Of a stretch of 23,303 nucleotides of DNA, positions 8,168 through 15,451 are shown one piece after another. The position numbers were made by a program, and so were the translations under genes. Source of the DNA: CAIOZW01 sp049317725 (GTDB lineage: Bacteria; Acidobacteriota; Blastocatellia; RBC074); contig JBMOHS010000045.1 in assembly GCA_049317725.1 (NCBI GenBank), positions 1 through 23,303 of the forward strand. Reading direction: 5' to 3'. Position 1 is the stretch's first letter; every line of letters begins with the position of its first letter. Below the pieces are notes generated by a model. The model saw only the letters and a program-made list of their open reading frames with translations. It ran no database searches and had not been told where the DNA came from.

Positions 8168-8929
8168 ATGGCTGGTCGCCCATTGAGAGAAGGGGGAGGT
8201 CGAGTGGTGAGAAAGAGATCTACATTGCTCGAGGTCATTGCCTGTTCCGTGGAGGATGCCGTCGCCGCAGCGGAGGGTGGTGCCGATCGGATCGAGTTGA
8301 TCAGCCATTACGAGGTCGGAGGACTGACCCCACCTCTCGAGTTGGTTCACGAGGTTCTCGCCGCCACCCGGCTTCCCGTCCGCGTCATGTTGCGCGACCG
8401 GGAATCGTTCGAGGTGGTGGATCCGGATGAGATCGCCCAGCTCTGTCGCACGGCAGCGGCGCTTCAATCATTGGCTGAAACCTCCCCTCACCTCGAAGGG
8501 GTGGTGCTGGGCTTCCTGCGCACCCCCGGACCGGTTCTGGATCTGCCCCTGCTCGGGCGCATCCTGGCGGCGTCTCCGCGGCTTCGTGCGACCCTTCATC
8601 GTGCCACCGAGGACCTTCCCGATCCTGGATCCGCCCTCGAAGCGGTCACCACTCTTCCGCAGATCGACACCTTTCTGACCAGCGGGGGACCTGAGCCCTG
8701 GGCGGACAAGGTGGGCCGACTGACGGAATGGCAGGTACGTGCCGGGGAGCGCACGATTCTTGTCGGGGGAGGGGTTGATGCGGCGGCCATGGCGGTCCTC
8801 AGCCACAGTCAGCCGCTCCGGTCCTTTCACGTCGGGGTCGCCGCCCGTCGTGGGAACCGCGTCGAGGGCCCCGTTCTCCCCTCGCTCGTCCGTGCCTTGG
8901 CCGATCAGTTGGCTGCTTCGGCGAGTTGA
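8168..8929 (+). CDS. CutC family protein (PF03932)
   Basis: 253 residues from ATG 8168, which has GGGGGAG seven bases upstream. GTG 8207, with GGGGGAGG seven bases upstream, is an equally good start and would put the conserved LEVIACSVEDA nearer the N-terminus (240 residues). Family marks of this TIM-barrel protein: GGADRIELI, GGLTPP, LPVRVMLRDR, ATLHRATED (family TFHRAxD), FLTSGG and the phosphate-binding-like loop ILVGGGVDAAA. CutC was named for copper homeostasis in E. coli, but its biochemical role is disputed, so I do not assign copper binding. It follows the AsmA gene by 56 bases and may belong to the same transcript. The 186 bases after its stop hold no gene. Confidence 0.88.
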   Translation: MAGRPLREGGGRVVRKRSTLLEVIACSVEDAVAAAEGGADRIELISHYEVGGLTPPLELVHEVLAATRLPVRVMLRDRESFEVVDPDEIAQLCRTAAALQSLAETSPHLEGVVLGFLRTPGPVLDLPLLGRILAASPRLRATLHRATEDLPDPGSALEAVTTLPQIDTFLTSGGPEPWADKVGRLTEWQVRAGERTILVGGGVDAAAMAVLSHSQPLRSFHVGVAARRGNRVEGPVLPSLVRALADQLAASAS

Positions 8930-9115
8930 GGGGCGAACTCAGAGGAAAAGTTCGATCCAAGGGGCGGGGCTGGTATCTTTTCTCCGCCGACGAGAATAAA
9001 ATGGGGCGCTTTTATCGCACGATAGAGGAGCGTGGCTCCTTTGATCGATTCGCACTACACGGGGATGGAACCTCCTTTCGCCAATCGGACCGGTGGGGAG
9101 ATCGGGGATTGGAGA

Positions 9116-10129
9116 ATGAGATCGGTCGAGATTGGGCAGCAACCAAGAATGGTAGATGATCTTCTGCAGCACCATGCCGGAACGATTCAATCCCTCTGGG
9201 CTGGGGTTGCGCAGCGATACCAAGTCTCCGAGCAGGCGTTTACCGACCGTGTGACCCAGATTCTGCAGCGCAACCTGACCCGGTCCACGGGGGGGGGCAA
9301 GAGCGCGGAGAGGAGCCTGGCGGAGGGGGCTCGTCCCGGCCATCCCGCTTCTTCCCTGCAAGAGGGCGAGGAGCTGCTCGCCTCACTCCACGCTGAGGAA
9401 TTGGTCCACGCCCTTGCCTGCGAAGCGGGAGACGAGCGTGCTTGGCTCGATTTTGAGTCCCGCTTTCGTGTCCCTCTCCAGAGCGCCGCCCGGGCCTTGA
9501 CCAAAGATGACGGAGAGGCCGAGGAGCTGGTCCAGTATGTCTACGGCGAACTTTACGGCATCCGATTGGAGGGAGAGCGCCGGCTGAGCAAGTTCGCCCA
9601 CTATTCGGGGCGTGGCTCGCTCGGCGGATGGCTGCGTGCCGTTGTCTACCAATGTTTCATTGATCGTAAACGGCTCACCTCCCGTTTTGAGCAGGTCGAG
9701 GAGGTCGAAGAGTTCGACCGGCTTCTCCTGGCCTCTCCGGCCCAGTCGAACGGCCTGTTGTCCTCTCCGCCAGCCAGGCCGGATGAGCTGGAGGACCAGC
9801 GGCTGCGCGAGGCGACCGAGACCGCCCTTGCCCGAGCTCTCGCGACTGCCGACGCTCGCACCCGTCTGCTGCTGCAGTTCTACTACTTTGACGACCTGAC
9901 CCTTCGGGAGATCGGGCAGATGATGGGGGTCCACGAGGCGACCATCAGCCGCTGGCTGGCCCGTGCGCAGAAGGATGTCCGCCGGCGCACCGAAGAGATT
10001 CTCACCCGGGACTTCAGCCTGGGTCGACGCGAAGTCGCCGAATGTCTTCACTTGGCGGCACGGACCGAGATCGATGTTCGCGATCTTCTTCGTGACGTGA
10101 ATGGCCCGGCGGCACGCCGTGCACCTTGA
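9116..10129 (+). CDS. ECF-like RNA polymerase sigma factor with N- and C-terminal extensions
   Basis: 337 residues if started at ATG 9116 (GGGGA seven bases upstream). ATG 9149 and GTG 9032 are in frame and cannot be excluded. Sigma region 2 spans about 108-188 (FESRFRVPLQSAARALT, EAEELVQYVYGELYG, GWLRAVVYQCFIDRKR). Region 4 spans about 235-292, with a clear helix-turn-helix (LTLREIGQMMGVHEATISRWLARAQKDVRRR). About 100 residues precede region 2, including a charged, glycine/serine-rich stretch, and about 45 follow region 4. Both are unusual for ECF factors, which are often near 190 residues. The long linker between regions 2 and 4 is serine/proline rich. The next gene is a zinc-finger anti-sigma-like membrane protein, so they probably form a regulatory pair. 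Confidence 0.87.
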   Translation: MRSVEIGQQPRMVDDLLQHHAGTIQSLWAGVAQRYQVSEQAFTDRVTQILQRNLTRSTGGGKSAERSLAEGARPGHPASSLQEGEELLASLHAEELVHALACEAGDERAWLDFESRFRVPLQSAARALTKDDGEAEELVQYVYGELYGIRLEGERRLSKFAHYSGRGSLGGWLRAVVYQCFIDRKRLTSRFEQVEEVEEFDRLLLASPAQSNGLLSSPPARPDELEDQRLREATETALARALATADARTRLLLQFYYFDDLTLREIGQMMGVHEATISRWLARAQKDVRRRTEEILTRDFSLGRREVAECLHLAARTEIDVRDLLRDVNGPAARRAP

Positions 10130-10346
10130 TCACCATCCCCAAGACTTTTTCCGCAAGCTTCCTGATTCCCTCCGTTCTTCCTGTCGGGAGTGCTGGATTC
10201 GATCGGAGTCCACCAAGTGCCGATTCGTCAAGGAATACGAGGTGAAACAGAATGTGCCTGCCGGGGCCAGGAAAGTCGATGGGGAGAGCCCCGTTGGTGG
10301 AGGCCCAAATGGAGGGTCCCTCCTTTCCACTCCCGCCGTTTGGGCG

Positions 10347-10373
10347 AGAGAGGGACGATCGATCTCCCTCTCT
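10347..10373 (+). promoter_or_regulatory. Inverted repeat upstream of the anti-sigma-like gene
   Basis: AGAGAGGGA and TCCCTCTCT are a perfect 9-bp inverted repeat around CGATCGATC, ending 34 bases before the GTG start at 10408. It could be a protein-binding operator or a leader hairpin. There is no T-run directly after it, so a terminator is unlikely. The rest of the gap 10130-10407 shows no credible gene. Confidence 0.5.
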
Positions 10374-10407
10374 GTCAGATGGTGACGAAAAAAAGAAGTG
10401 AAGCACC

Positions 10408-11712
10408 GTGACAAGCGAATTCATCCCCCCCGATTCTGAATTTGAGCACCTGCTGCGCCGACATCTTCGCCAGCAGGCCGGACGAGAGCCGCATCCAAGA
10501 GAGGCCTGCCCCGGGTTTGACCCTGATCGGGCAGCCTCCTACCTCGAGCGGGCCTTGTCAGGAGTGAGCCTGGAGAGATATGAGGCCCACTTGGCAGTTT
10601 GTCCGCTCTGCCGTACCCAGTTGGCCCAATTCACTCAATGGGTCTGCTTAGCGGGTGAGACCGCAGAGACGGCGCTCCACCCGGGCAACCGATCCCTGGT
10701 GCCAGATCGTTGGTGGGAGTCACTCTACCTGCAGATCAAGGGTCAGTTGGCGGCCGTCAGGTCGATTCTCCAAGGCGAGCGGGGACGTCCCTTCGGCGCG
10801 GGGCCGCTGGTTGCCGGAACCGCCTTCGCCCTTCTGGTTGCGATCGTTGGCTGGCAACTGCTCCCCACGGTACGCTCAGACAGGCAGTCCGACGGTGCCG
10901 AGCTGGCTCAGCGCTCTGCCCCCGGGGAGCCCCTCTCAAGGGGGACAGAGAACCGCACCGAAGCATTGAAGACAGCACCTCCAGTGGCGAGCGACAAACG
11001 CCCGCCGGGGCCCTCGGAAAAAGGCTTGGCCCAACTGGTTCCACCCGAAACTGGCGTTCGTTCTGCGTCCCCGGCCTCTTCTGCCCGTGAGGGGCGCACC
11101 CCCGGGAGCCCCCCTGGCAGCCGAGTCCCTCGTGCGGCTCGTCCTCCCGCCGATCAGGCGGACACGGTTGCTCTGTTGGCCCAGGAGCCCTCAGTGGCGT
11201 CTTTCAAGTCTCCTGAGGTACCGATTCTGAAACCGACGCTCGTCGGAACTGTCGATCGGTCGCCTGGTCCAGATATCTCAGACATCTGGACTGCGCGCTC
11301 GTCGGATCTGACAACAAGAATTCCCCCTCTGTCGCGAGACAACCCGATGTCCTCGGTGGGATCAGAGAGTGTTCCCCCCCCCGAGCGCCGCACGGAGGGA
11401 GGCCAGCTCTCCCGCAGAGTTTCTGGATTTATCGCGTCGGGCAAGGGGTCCTCCCCACTCTCCTCTCCCTCGGAACGGCTCTCCGCTCCTCCAACCCGAC
11501 GGATTCTCGATAAAACCTTCTACCTCACCGGCGGAACTTGGGTCGATGATCTCTATTTTGGAAACCTGCGGGTCCGCGGAACGGTCCGCCTGACGGCTGG
11601 AAGCGAGGAGTACGCTGCAGTCCTGCAGGAGCATCCCGAATTGGCCGAATATTTCCAGTTGCGCCCCGTGACGGTTGTCTGGCGGGGAATCGTCTATCGG
11701 GTAACGCCCTAG
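10408..11712 (+). CDS. Membrane anti-sigma-like protein with zf-HC2 zinc finger and extracytoplasmic C-terminal domain
   Basis: 434 residues, GTG start at 10408 with only a weak purine-rich Shine-Dalgarno. The N-terminal part carries a ZAS-type zinc site: C34, then H61-x3-C65-x2-C68 (HLAVCPLC). One membrane helix follows (about 131-152). Next come about 210 residues rich in proline, serine, arginine and glycine, probably disordered and outside the membrane. The end is a compact beta-type domain (about 364-434: KTFYLTGGTWVDDLYF, EEYAAVLQEHPELAEYF, VVWRGIVYRV). I have seen this type of ending on envelope proteins of Acidobacteriota, without a known function. With the sigma factor upstream, the likely role is holding that factor at the membrane and releasing it on an envelope signal. 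The 278-base gap between the two genes is large for such a pair. Confidence 0.8.
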   Translation: MTSEFIPPDSEFEHLLRRHLRQQAGREPHPREACPGFDPDRAASYLERALSGVSLERYEAHLAVCPLCRTQLAQFTQWVCLAGETAETALHPGNRSLVPDRWWESLYLQIKGQLAAVRSILQGERGRPFGAGPLVAGTAFALLVAIVGWQLLPTVRSDRQSDGAELAQRSAPGEPLSRGTENRTEALKTAPPVASDKRPPGPSEKGLAQLVPPETGVRSASPASSAREGRTPGSPPGSRVPRAARPPADQADTVALLAQEPSVASFKSPEVPILKPTLVGTVDRSPGPDISDIWTARSSDLTTRIPPLSRDNPMSSVGSESVPPPERRTEGGQLSRRVSGFIASGKGSSPLSSPSERLSAPPTRRILDKTFYLTGGTWVDDLYFGNLRVRGTVRLTAGSEEYAAVLQEHPELAEYFQLRPVTVVWRGIVYRVTP

Positions 11713-11713
11713 C

Positions 11714-11765
11714 TCCTCCCCGATCGCTCGAAATCAGAGCGGCGAGGAAACTTTCTCTTTTCTGA
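11714..11765 (+). terminator. Possible Rho-independent terminator after the anti-sigma-like gene
   Basis: CGCTC (11725-11729) pairs with GAGCG (11737-11741) across a 7-base loop, and TCCTC (11714-11718) can pair with GAGGA (11744-11748). A T-rich stretch, CTTTCTCTTTTCT, follows. The internal loop makes the stem imperfect, so this is a moderate call. Confidence 0.42.
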
Positions 11766-11774
11766 TTGGTCCGG

Positions 11775-11793
11775 GCCGCCTATAATCGGCGGC
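11775..11793 (+). promoter_or_regulatory. TATAAT box inside a GC palindrome, likely promoter/operator of the M28 peptidase gene
   Basis: A perfect TATAAT (11781-11786) sits in GCCGCC-TATAATC-GGCGGC, a 6-bp inverted repeat with CCGG flanks that can extend it. It lies 141 bases before the peptidase start. No good TTGACA-like box is found 16-18 bases upstream, so the promoter may need an activator, or the palindrome may be a repressor site covering the -10 box. Confidence 0.5.
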
Positions 11794-11827
11794 TACCGGG
11801 CGGGATGCAATGGGCTTCCGCCGGGAT

Positions 11828-11871
11828 GTGCCCCTCGTTTCGTCTGTCCTTGACAAGGACGAGCGAGGCAC
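11828..11871 (+). promoter_or_regulatory. Long leader hairpin before the M28 peptidase gene
   Basis: GTGCC, TCG, TCG and TCCTT pair in order with AAGGA, CGA, CGA and GGCAC around a GAC loop, giving a 16-bp segmented stem. The apical part can also be read as a perfect 6-bp stem (GTCCTT/AAGGAC). It lies between the putative -10 box and the start at 11927. No T-run follows, so it is more likely an mRNA stability or control element than a terminator. Confidence 0.45.
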
Positions 11872-11926
11872 GTCGACTTGATCAATCGATCATCTGACCC
11901 GGAAGAGATCAGAGGAGAAAGAGGGT

Positions 11927-13387
11927 ATGGCCGATCGGTCTCCACAAAGGTGGTGCGACTCAAACAGCGGGGGGAGGCTGGCGGCGGGCAGTCAACGTCT
12001 GCCAACGTTGATTCGGCTCCCACTGATTGTCCTCCTGATCTTTGGCCTTCTCCTGCTGCAGGGGAGACCTTCGCCTTCCTGGGCGCAACAGGCCCAGATC
12101 ACCAACCGACAACATCCCCAGATTCAAAAGATCATCGGTGAAATCTCTACCCCGCGGATTGAGGCATCGATGCGCAAGTTGGTCGGGTTTGGGACGCGGC
12201 ACACCCTCAGCTCGCCAGAGGACCCCGTCCGGGGCATCGGGGCAGCACGCCGTTGGATCCGGGAAGAGCTGGAACGCGTTCGTCAAGACTCTGCTGGGCG
12301 GCTCGTCGTCGAAGAGGACGCCTTTCTTCAACCCCCGACTGCCCGGGTCAAAGAGGCCGTTCGCATCGTCAATCTCGTTGCCACGCTCCCTGGAAGTCAG
12401 CCTGCTTCCAAGGATCGGATCGTGGTCGTTGCTGCCCACTATGATTCGATCTGCTTCCCCTACGAAGATGCCGAGTGTGATGCGCCAGGTGCCAGTGACG
12501 ACGCCTCCGGGACGGCTGCCGTGCTCGAGATGGCTCGCGTCATGTCAAAATACGAGTTCGACGCAACCCTGGTCTTCTTGCTGGTTGCGGGGGAAGAGCA
12601 GGGCCTGCTTGGCTCGACTCACTGGGTCGAAGAGGCCAAGCGCAAACAGCTCCAGATTACCGCGATGATCACCAACGACATCGTCGGAAACACCAACGGG
12701 GGCAATGGCGTTCGCGACAATGCCCGTCTCCGGGTCTTTTCCGAAGGGGTTCCCTCCGCCGAAACTCCAGCCGAGGCGCGCCTCCGCCAATCGGTCGGGG
12801 GTGAGAACGACAGCCCCTCCCGACAGCTCGCGCGCTACATCAAGGAGATCGCCGAGCGCTACCTCCCCCCATTTGATGTGACGCTCGTCTTTCGACGGGA
12901 CCGCTTTGGACGTGGAGGCGATCACATTCCCTTCCTCCAGGCGGGCTATCCGGCGGTCCGTTTCACCGAGCCCAACGAAGACTTCTCGCGTCAGCATCAA
13001 CGGGTCCGCCAAGAGAATGGCCAGCAGTTCGGGGATGTCATCGAGATGGTCGATTTTGACTACATTGCAAAGGTCGCACGGGTCAACGCCATCGCGCTCG
13101 CGGGGATGGCACTCGCCCCGGCGGCTCCCGCTGGTGTCACCTTCCGCAATGCGCGCCAGCAGTACGATGCCGTTCTCACTTGGCAGGCAGGTGCAGAGCC
13201 CGACTTGGCGGGCTATCGGGTGGTCTGGCGAGAGACCTACCAGCCCTTCTGGCAGCGCAGTCTCGATGTTGGATTGGCGACAGAGGTGACCTTACAGGGG
13301 CTCTCCAAGGACGACTACTTTTTTGGTGTGCAGTCGCTCGATCGGGATGGCAACGCCAGCGTCCCGGTCTTTCCACGGGGGCGCTAG
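11927..13387 (+). CDS. Secreted M28-family zinc metallopeptidase with fibronectin-III-like C-terminus
   Basis: 486 residues; the start at 11927 follows AGAGGAGAAAGAGGG. A basic N-terminus and hydrophobic core (about 28-45) ending near SWAQ (51-54) form a signal peptide. The M28 catalytic core spans about 70-390. Zinc ligands and catalytic residues read as H171 (AAHYDS), D191 (GASDDASG), E223/E224 (GEEQG), D251 (TNDIVG) and H357 (FSRQHQ). About 85 residues at the C-terminus (from APAGVTF, with DLAGYRVVWR and FGVQSLDRDGNAS) look like one fibronectin type III domain. M28 enzymes are mostly aminopeptidases or carboxypeptidases, so peptide degradation in the periplasm or outside is likely; the exact specificity is unknown. 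The next gene follows after 52 bases and is also exported. Confidence 0.9.
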   Translation: MADRSPQRWCDSNSGGRLAAGSQRLPTLIRLPLIVLLIFGLLLLQGRPSPSWAQQAQITNRQHPQIQKIIGEISTPRIEASMRKLVGFGTRHTLSSPEDPVRGIGAARRWIREELERVRQDSAGRLVVEEDAFLQPPTARVKEAVRIVNLVATLPGSQPASKDRIVVVAAHYDSICFPYEDAECDAPGASDDASGTAAVLEMARVMSKYEFDATLVFLLVAGEEQGLLGSTHWVEEAKRKQLQITAMITNDIVGNTNGGNGVRDNARLRVFSEGVPSAETPAEARLRQSVGGENDSPSRQLARYIKEIAERYLPPFDVTLVFRRDRFGRGGDHIPFLQAGYPAVRFTEPNEDFSRQHQRVRQENGQQFGDVIEMVDFDYIAKVARVNAIALAGMALAPAAPAGVTFRNARQQYDAVLTWQAGAEPDLAGYRVVWRETYQPFWQRSLDVGLATEVTLQGLSKDDYFFGVQSLDRDGNASVPVFPRGR

Positions 13388-13439
13388 CCATGCCCGCTCG
13401 GCAAAGATTGGCGACCTGCCCACAGGGGATGAATTTCTG

Positions 13440-14144
13440 ATGAACGTTCGATCCGCTGCTCTGTTCCTGTTCATGCTTGCTTCGGTGTGGGGGAGCGCCC
13501 AGTCGCCTCCACCTGCCAAGAAGCCGGTTCGCAACCCGCCACAGTATCCGCACATCATCGATCTCTCCGGGGCTGCGGTCCCCGCTCAGGATCAGGGCAA
13601 CCGCGAACCATCCAAGTCGACGACCAAGAGCGACGTGCCGCCGGACCCTCAAATGGAAGGGATGCTGCGCGCCTTGGAGTCATTGACTGCCGAGATGCGC
13701 TCGCTGGTCAATGAGATCCGCGTCATGAATCTGCGCCAGCAGACGCAGATTGAGATGACCCGCCTTGCCGGCTTGGCGACCCGGGCCGACGGTCTCTCCC
13801 AGGATCTGCGCACGATACGGGAGCGCTTGGCAACGGTCCGGACCGATGAACAGAACCTGCTCCAGCTCATGACGAGGGAGAGCCTCCTCTCGCAGAGCTT
13901 CAATATCGGAACGCTCGACCGTGAGAAGACGATGGAGCAGATCCGCCTCAACCACGAGCTCCGCCTGCGCCAAGTCCAAGCCGAGCGCGACCAACTATAT
14001 CGCACCGAACAGGAGATGCTGGGCCAGATCGAGTCCTGCAAGGCCCAACAGGAAGAGGTCGAGAAGCGCCTGCAACAATCAGAGGAACAGCTTCGCCGCC
14101 TCGGCGATTCCCGGGAGAACCCTGCGCCAACGCCGAATCCCTAG
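13440..14144 (+). CDS. Exported coiled-coil protein of unknown function
   Basis: 234 residues from ATG 13440, chosen because it gives a clean signal peptide (MNVRSAALFLFMLASVWGSA, cleavage near residue 20); a GGGGA lies about ten bases upstream. A proline-rich segment (22-65) follows. From about 68 to 225 the protein is nearly all charged/leucine heptad-like sequence (for example LRALESLTAEMRSLVNEIR and QAERDQLYRTEQEMLGQIE), predicting a long coiled coil. It has one cysteine (in ESCKAQ) and a proline/asparagine-rich end. I do not recognise a family. It lies between the M28 peptidase and the glycosylasparaginase with short gaps (52 and 56 bases), so it is probably co-expressed with them. A periplasmic scaffold role is possible but unproved. 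Confidence 0.75.
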   Translation: MNVRSAALFLFMLASVWGSAQSPPPAKKPVRNPPQYPHIIDLSGAAVPAQDQGNREPSKSTTKSDVPPDPQMEGMLRALESLTAEMRSLVNEIRVMNLRQQTQIEMTRLAGLATRADGLSQDLRTIRERLATVRTDEQNLLQLMTRESLLSQSFNIGTLDREKTMEQIRLNHELRLRQVQAERDQLYRTEQEMLGQIESCKAQQEEVEKRLQQSEEQLRRLGDSRENPAPTPNP

Positions 14145-14200
14145 CTTGGCTTTTCCGCAGGGGGACCGTTTACACGACAGATCGATCGATTGGAGAAAGC

Positions 14201-15355
14201 ATGGGACAAGACAAGATTCGAAGACGAGATTTTATGCGCCATTCGGCAGCGGGTGTCAGCGCCCCCTGGCTGCTGGGGAGAGCCGAGGGCGGGGCCGTCG
14301 TCAGTGCGCAGGGGACCAGACCCCTGGTCATCTCCAGCTCCAATATCAACCGTGCCCCCAATGGAGAGGTCTTCGAGGGAGGCAAGGCATGCGTCACTCG
14401 GGCGATGGAGATACTGCAGCAGGGAGGAGATACCCTCGCCGCGGTAGTGGCTGGTGTCAACATCGTCGAAAACGATCCGCGCGACAGTTCGGTCGGCTAT
14501 GGTGGACTTCCGAATGAAGAGTGTGATGTTGAGCTGGATGCCAGTGTCATGCACGGCCCCACTCGGCGAGCTGGTGCCGTCGCCAGCCTGCGCCACATCA
14601 AGAATCCGGCGAGCGTCGCTAAACTCGTTCTCGAACGGACGGACCACATCCTGCTGGTTGGCGAAGGGGCCCTCCGTTTCGCTCTCAAGCACGGCTTTCA
14701 GAAAGAAGACCTCCTGACGGAACCAGCCCGCCTCGCTTGGCTCGCGTGGCGAGAGAGTCTCAATCCTCAGGATGCCTGGGGCCCGAGCCCCCTCCGGACG
14801 GCTGGTGAACAGGGGAAGAAGATCTCACAGTCCAGCTCCTTCTCCCCTGAACAGATGGCCCTTCAGTCCTGGATCGAGGACAAACTTCGCCATCGACCCA
14901 CCGGAACGATCAACTGCCTTGCGGTCAATGCGGCTGGTGACCTCTCTGGCGTTACCACCACCTCTGGGCTTGCCTGGAAGATCCCTGGGCGCGTTGGAGA
15001 CTCTCCCCTCATCGGCAGCGGTCTCTATGTCGACAATGAGGTCGGTGCCGCCGGTTCAACTGGCCGGGGGGAAGAGTGCATCTACATCAACGGCTCCCAT
15101 ACCATCGTCGAGAACATGCGACGGGGGATGCCGCCTACCGAGGCCGCACTCGACGCCATCAAGCGGATCTCGGCTCGCTATGGCGACAACCTTACGGAAC
15201 TGCGCAAGTTCAGTATCAATTTTTACGCACTCAACAAGCGTGGCGAACACGGTGGAGCCTCGCTCTGGAAGGGGGGAACCTACGCGGTCCACGATGGGCG
15301 TCAAGCCCGTATTCTCCCGTGTGTTCCCCTCTATGACCGGTCGCCCTCTTCGTAG
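14201..15355 (+). CDS. Twin-arginine-exported glycosylasparaginase / isoaspartyl peptidase-family Ntn hydrolase
   Basis: 384 residues; the start at 14201 has GGAGAAAG just upstream. The N-terminus RRRDFMRH followed by a mildly hydrophobic stretch fits a Tat signal. The Ntn-hydrolase asparaginase-2 pattern is complete: N-terminal half with GVNIVENDPRDSSVGYGG, autocleavage nucleophile in PTGTINCLAV (T236), then TTTSGLAWKIPGRVGDSPLIG (R264, D267) and GAAGSTGRGEE. These match N4-(beta-N-acetylglucosaminyl)-L-asparaginases, which split the sugar-asparagine bond after the protein has been digested to glycoasparagine. The M28 peptidase two genes upstream would supply such digestion. The neighbourhood suggests use of external glycopeptides, which is an inference. 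A likely terminator follows. Confidence 0.9.
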   Translation: MGQDKIRRRDFMRHSAAGVSAPWLLGRAEGGAVVSAQGTRPLVISSSNINRAPNGEVFEGGKACVTRAMEILQQGGDTLAAVVAGVNIVENDPRDSSVGYGGLPNEECDVELDASVMHGPTRRAGAVASLRHIKNPASVAKLVLERTDHILLVGEGALRFALKHGFQKEDLLTEPARLAWLAWRESLNPQDAWGPSPLRTAGEQGKKISQSSSFSPEQMALQSWIEDKLRHRPTGTINCLAVNAAGDLSGVTTTSGLAWKIPGRVGDSPLIGSGLYVDNEVGAAGSTGRGEECIYINGSHTIVENMRRGMPPTEAALDAIKRISARYGDNLTELRKFSINFYALNKRGEHGGASLWKGGTYAVHDGRQARILPCVPLYDRSPSS

Positions 15356-15373
15356 CCAAAGGTATGGAAGAGC

Positions 15374-15403
15374 GGCGCGCGCACTCTGTTTGGCGCCTTT
15401 TTT
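15374..15403 (+). terminator. Probable Rho-independent terminator after the glycosylasparaginase gene
   Basis: GGCGC (15374-15378) pairs with GCGCC (15393-15397); the stem is short with a 14-base loop, and is followed directly by TTTTTTCTCTCTCTT. The strong T-run supports termination; alternative pairings within GCGCGCGC are possible. It separates the peptidase/asparaginase set from the polysaccharide locus. Confidence 0.5.
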
Positions 15404-15451
15404 CTCTCTCTTCCGTGGCCAGTCGGCCCCGCTGGGTGACAAGGAAACTGA

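Noticed and set aside
9067..9094. GGAACC as a possible ECF -35 box before the sigma gene (autoregulation)
   Set aside because: No plausible -10 motif at the right spacing, and it lies inside the coding frame if the longest start is used.
10101..10385. 94-codon plus-strand open frame between sigma and anti-sigma genes
   Set aside because: It overlaps the end of the sigma gene, has no good ribosome site, no recognisable motif, and runs through the inverted repeat.
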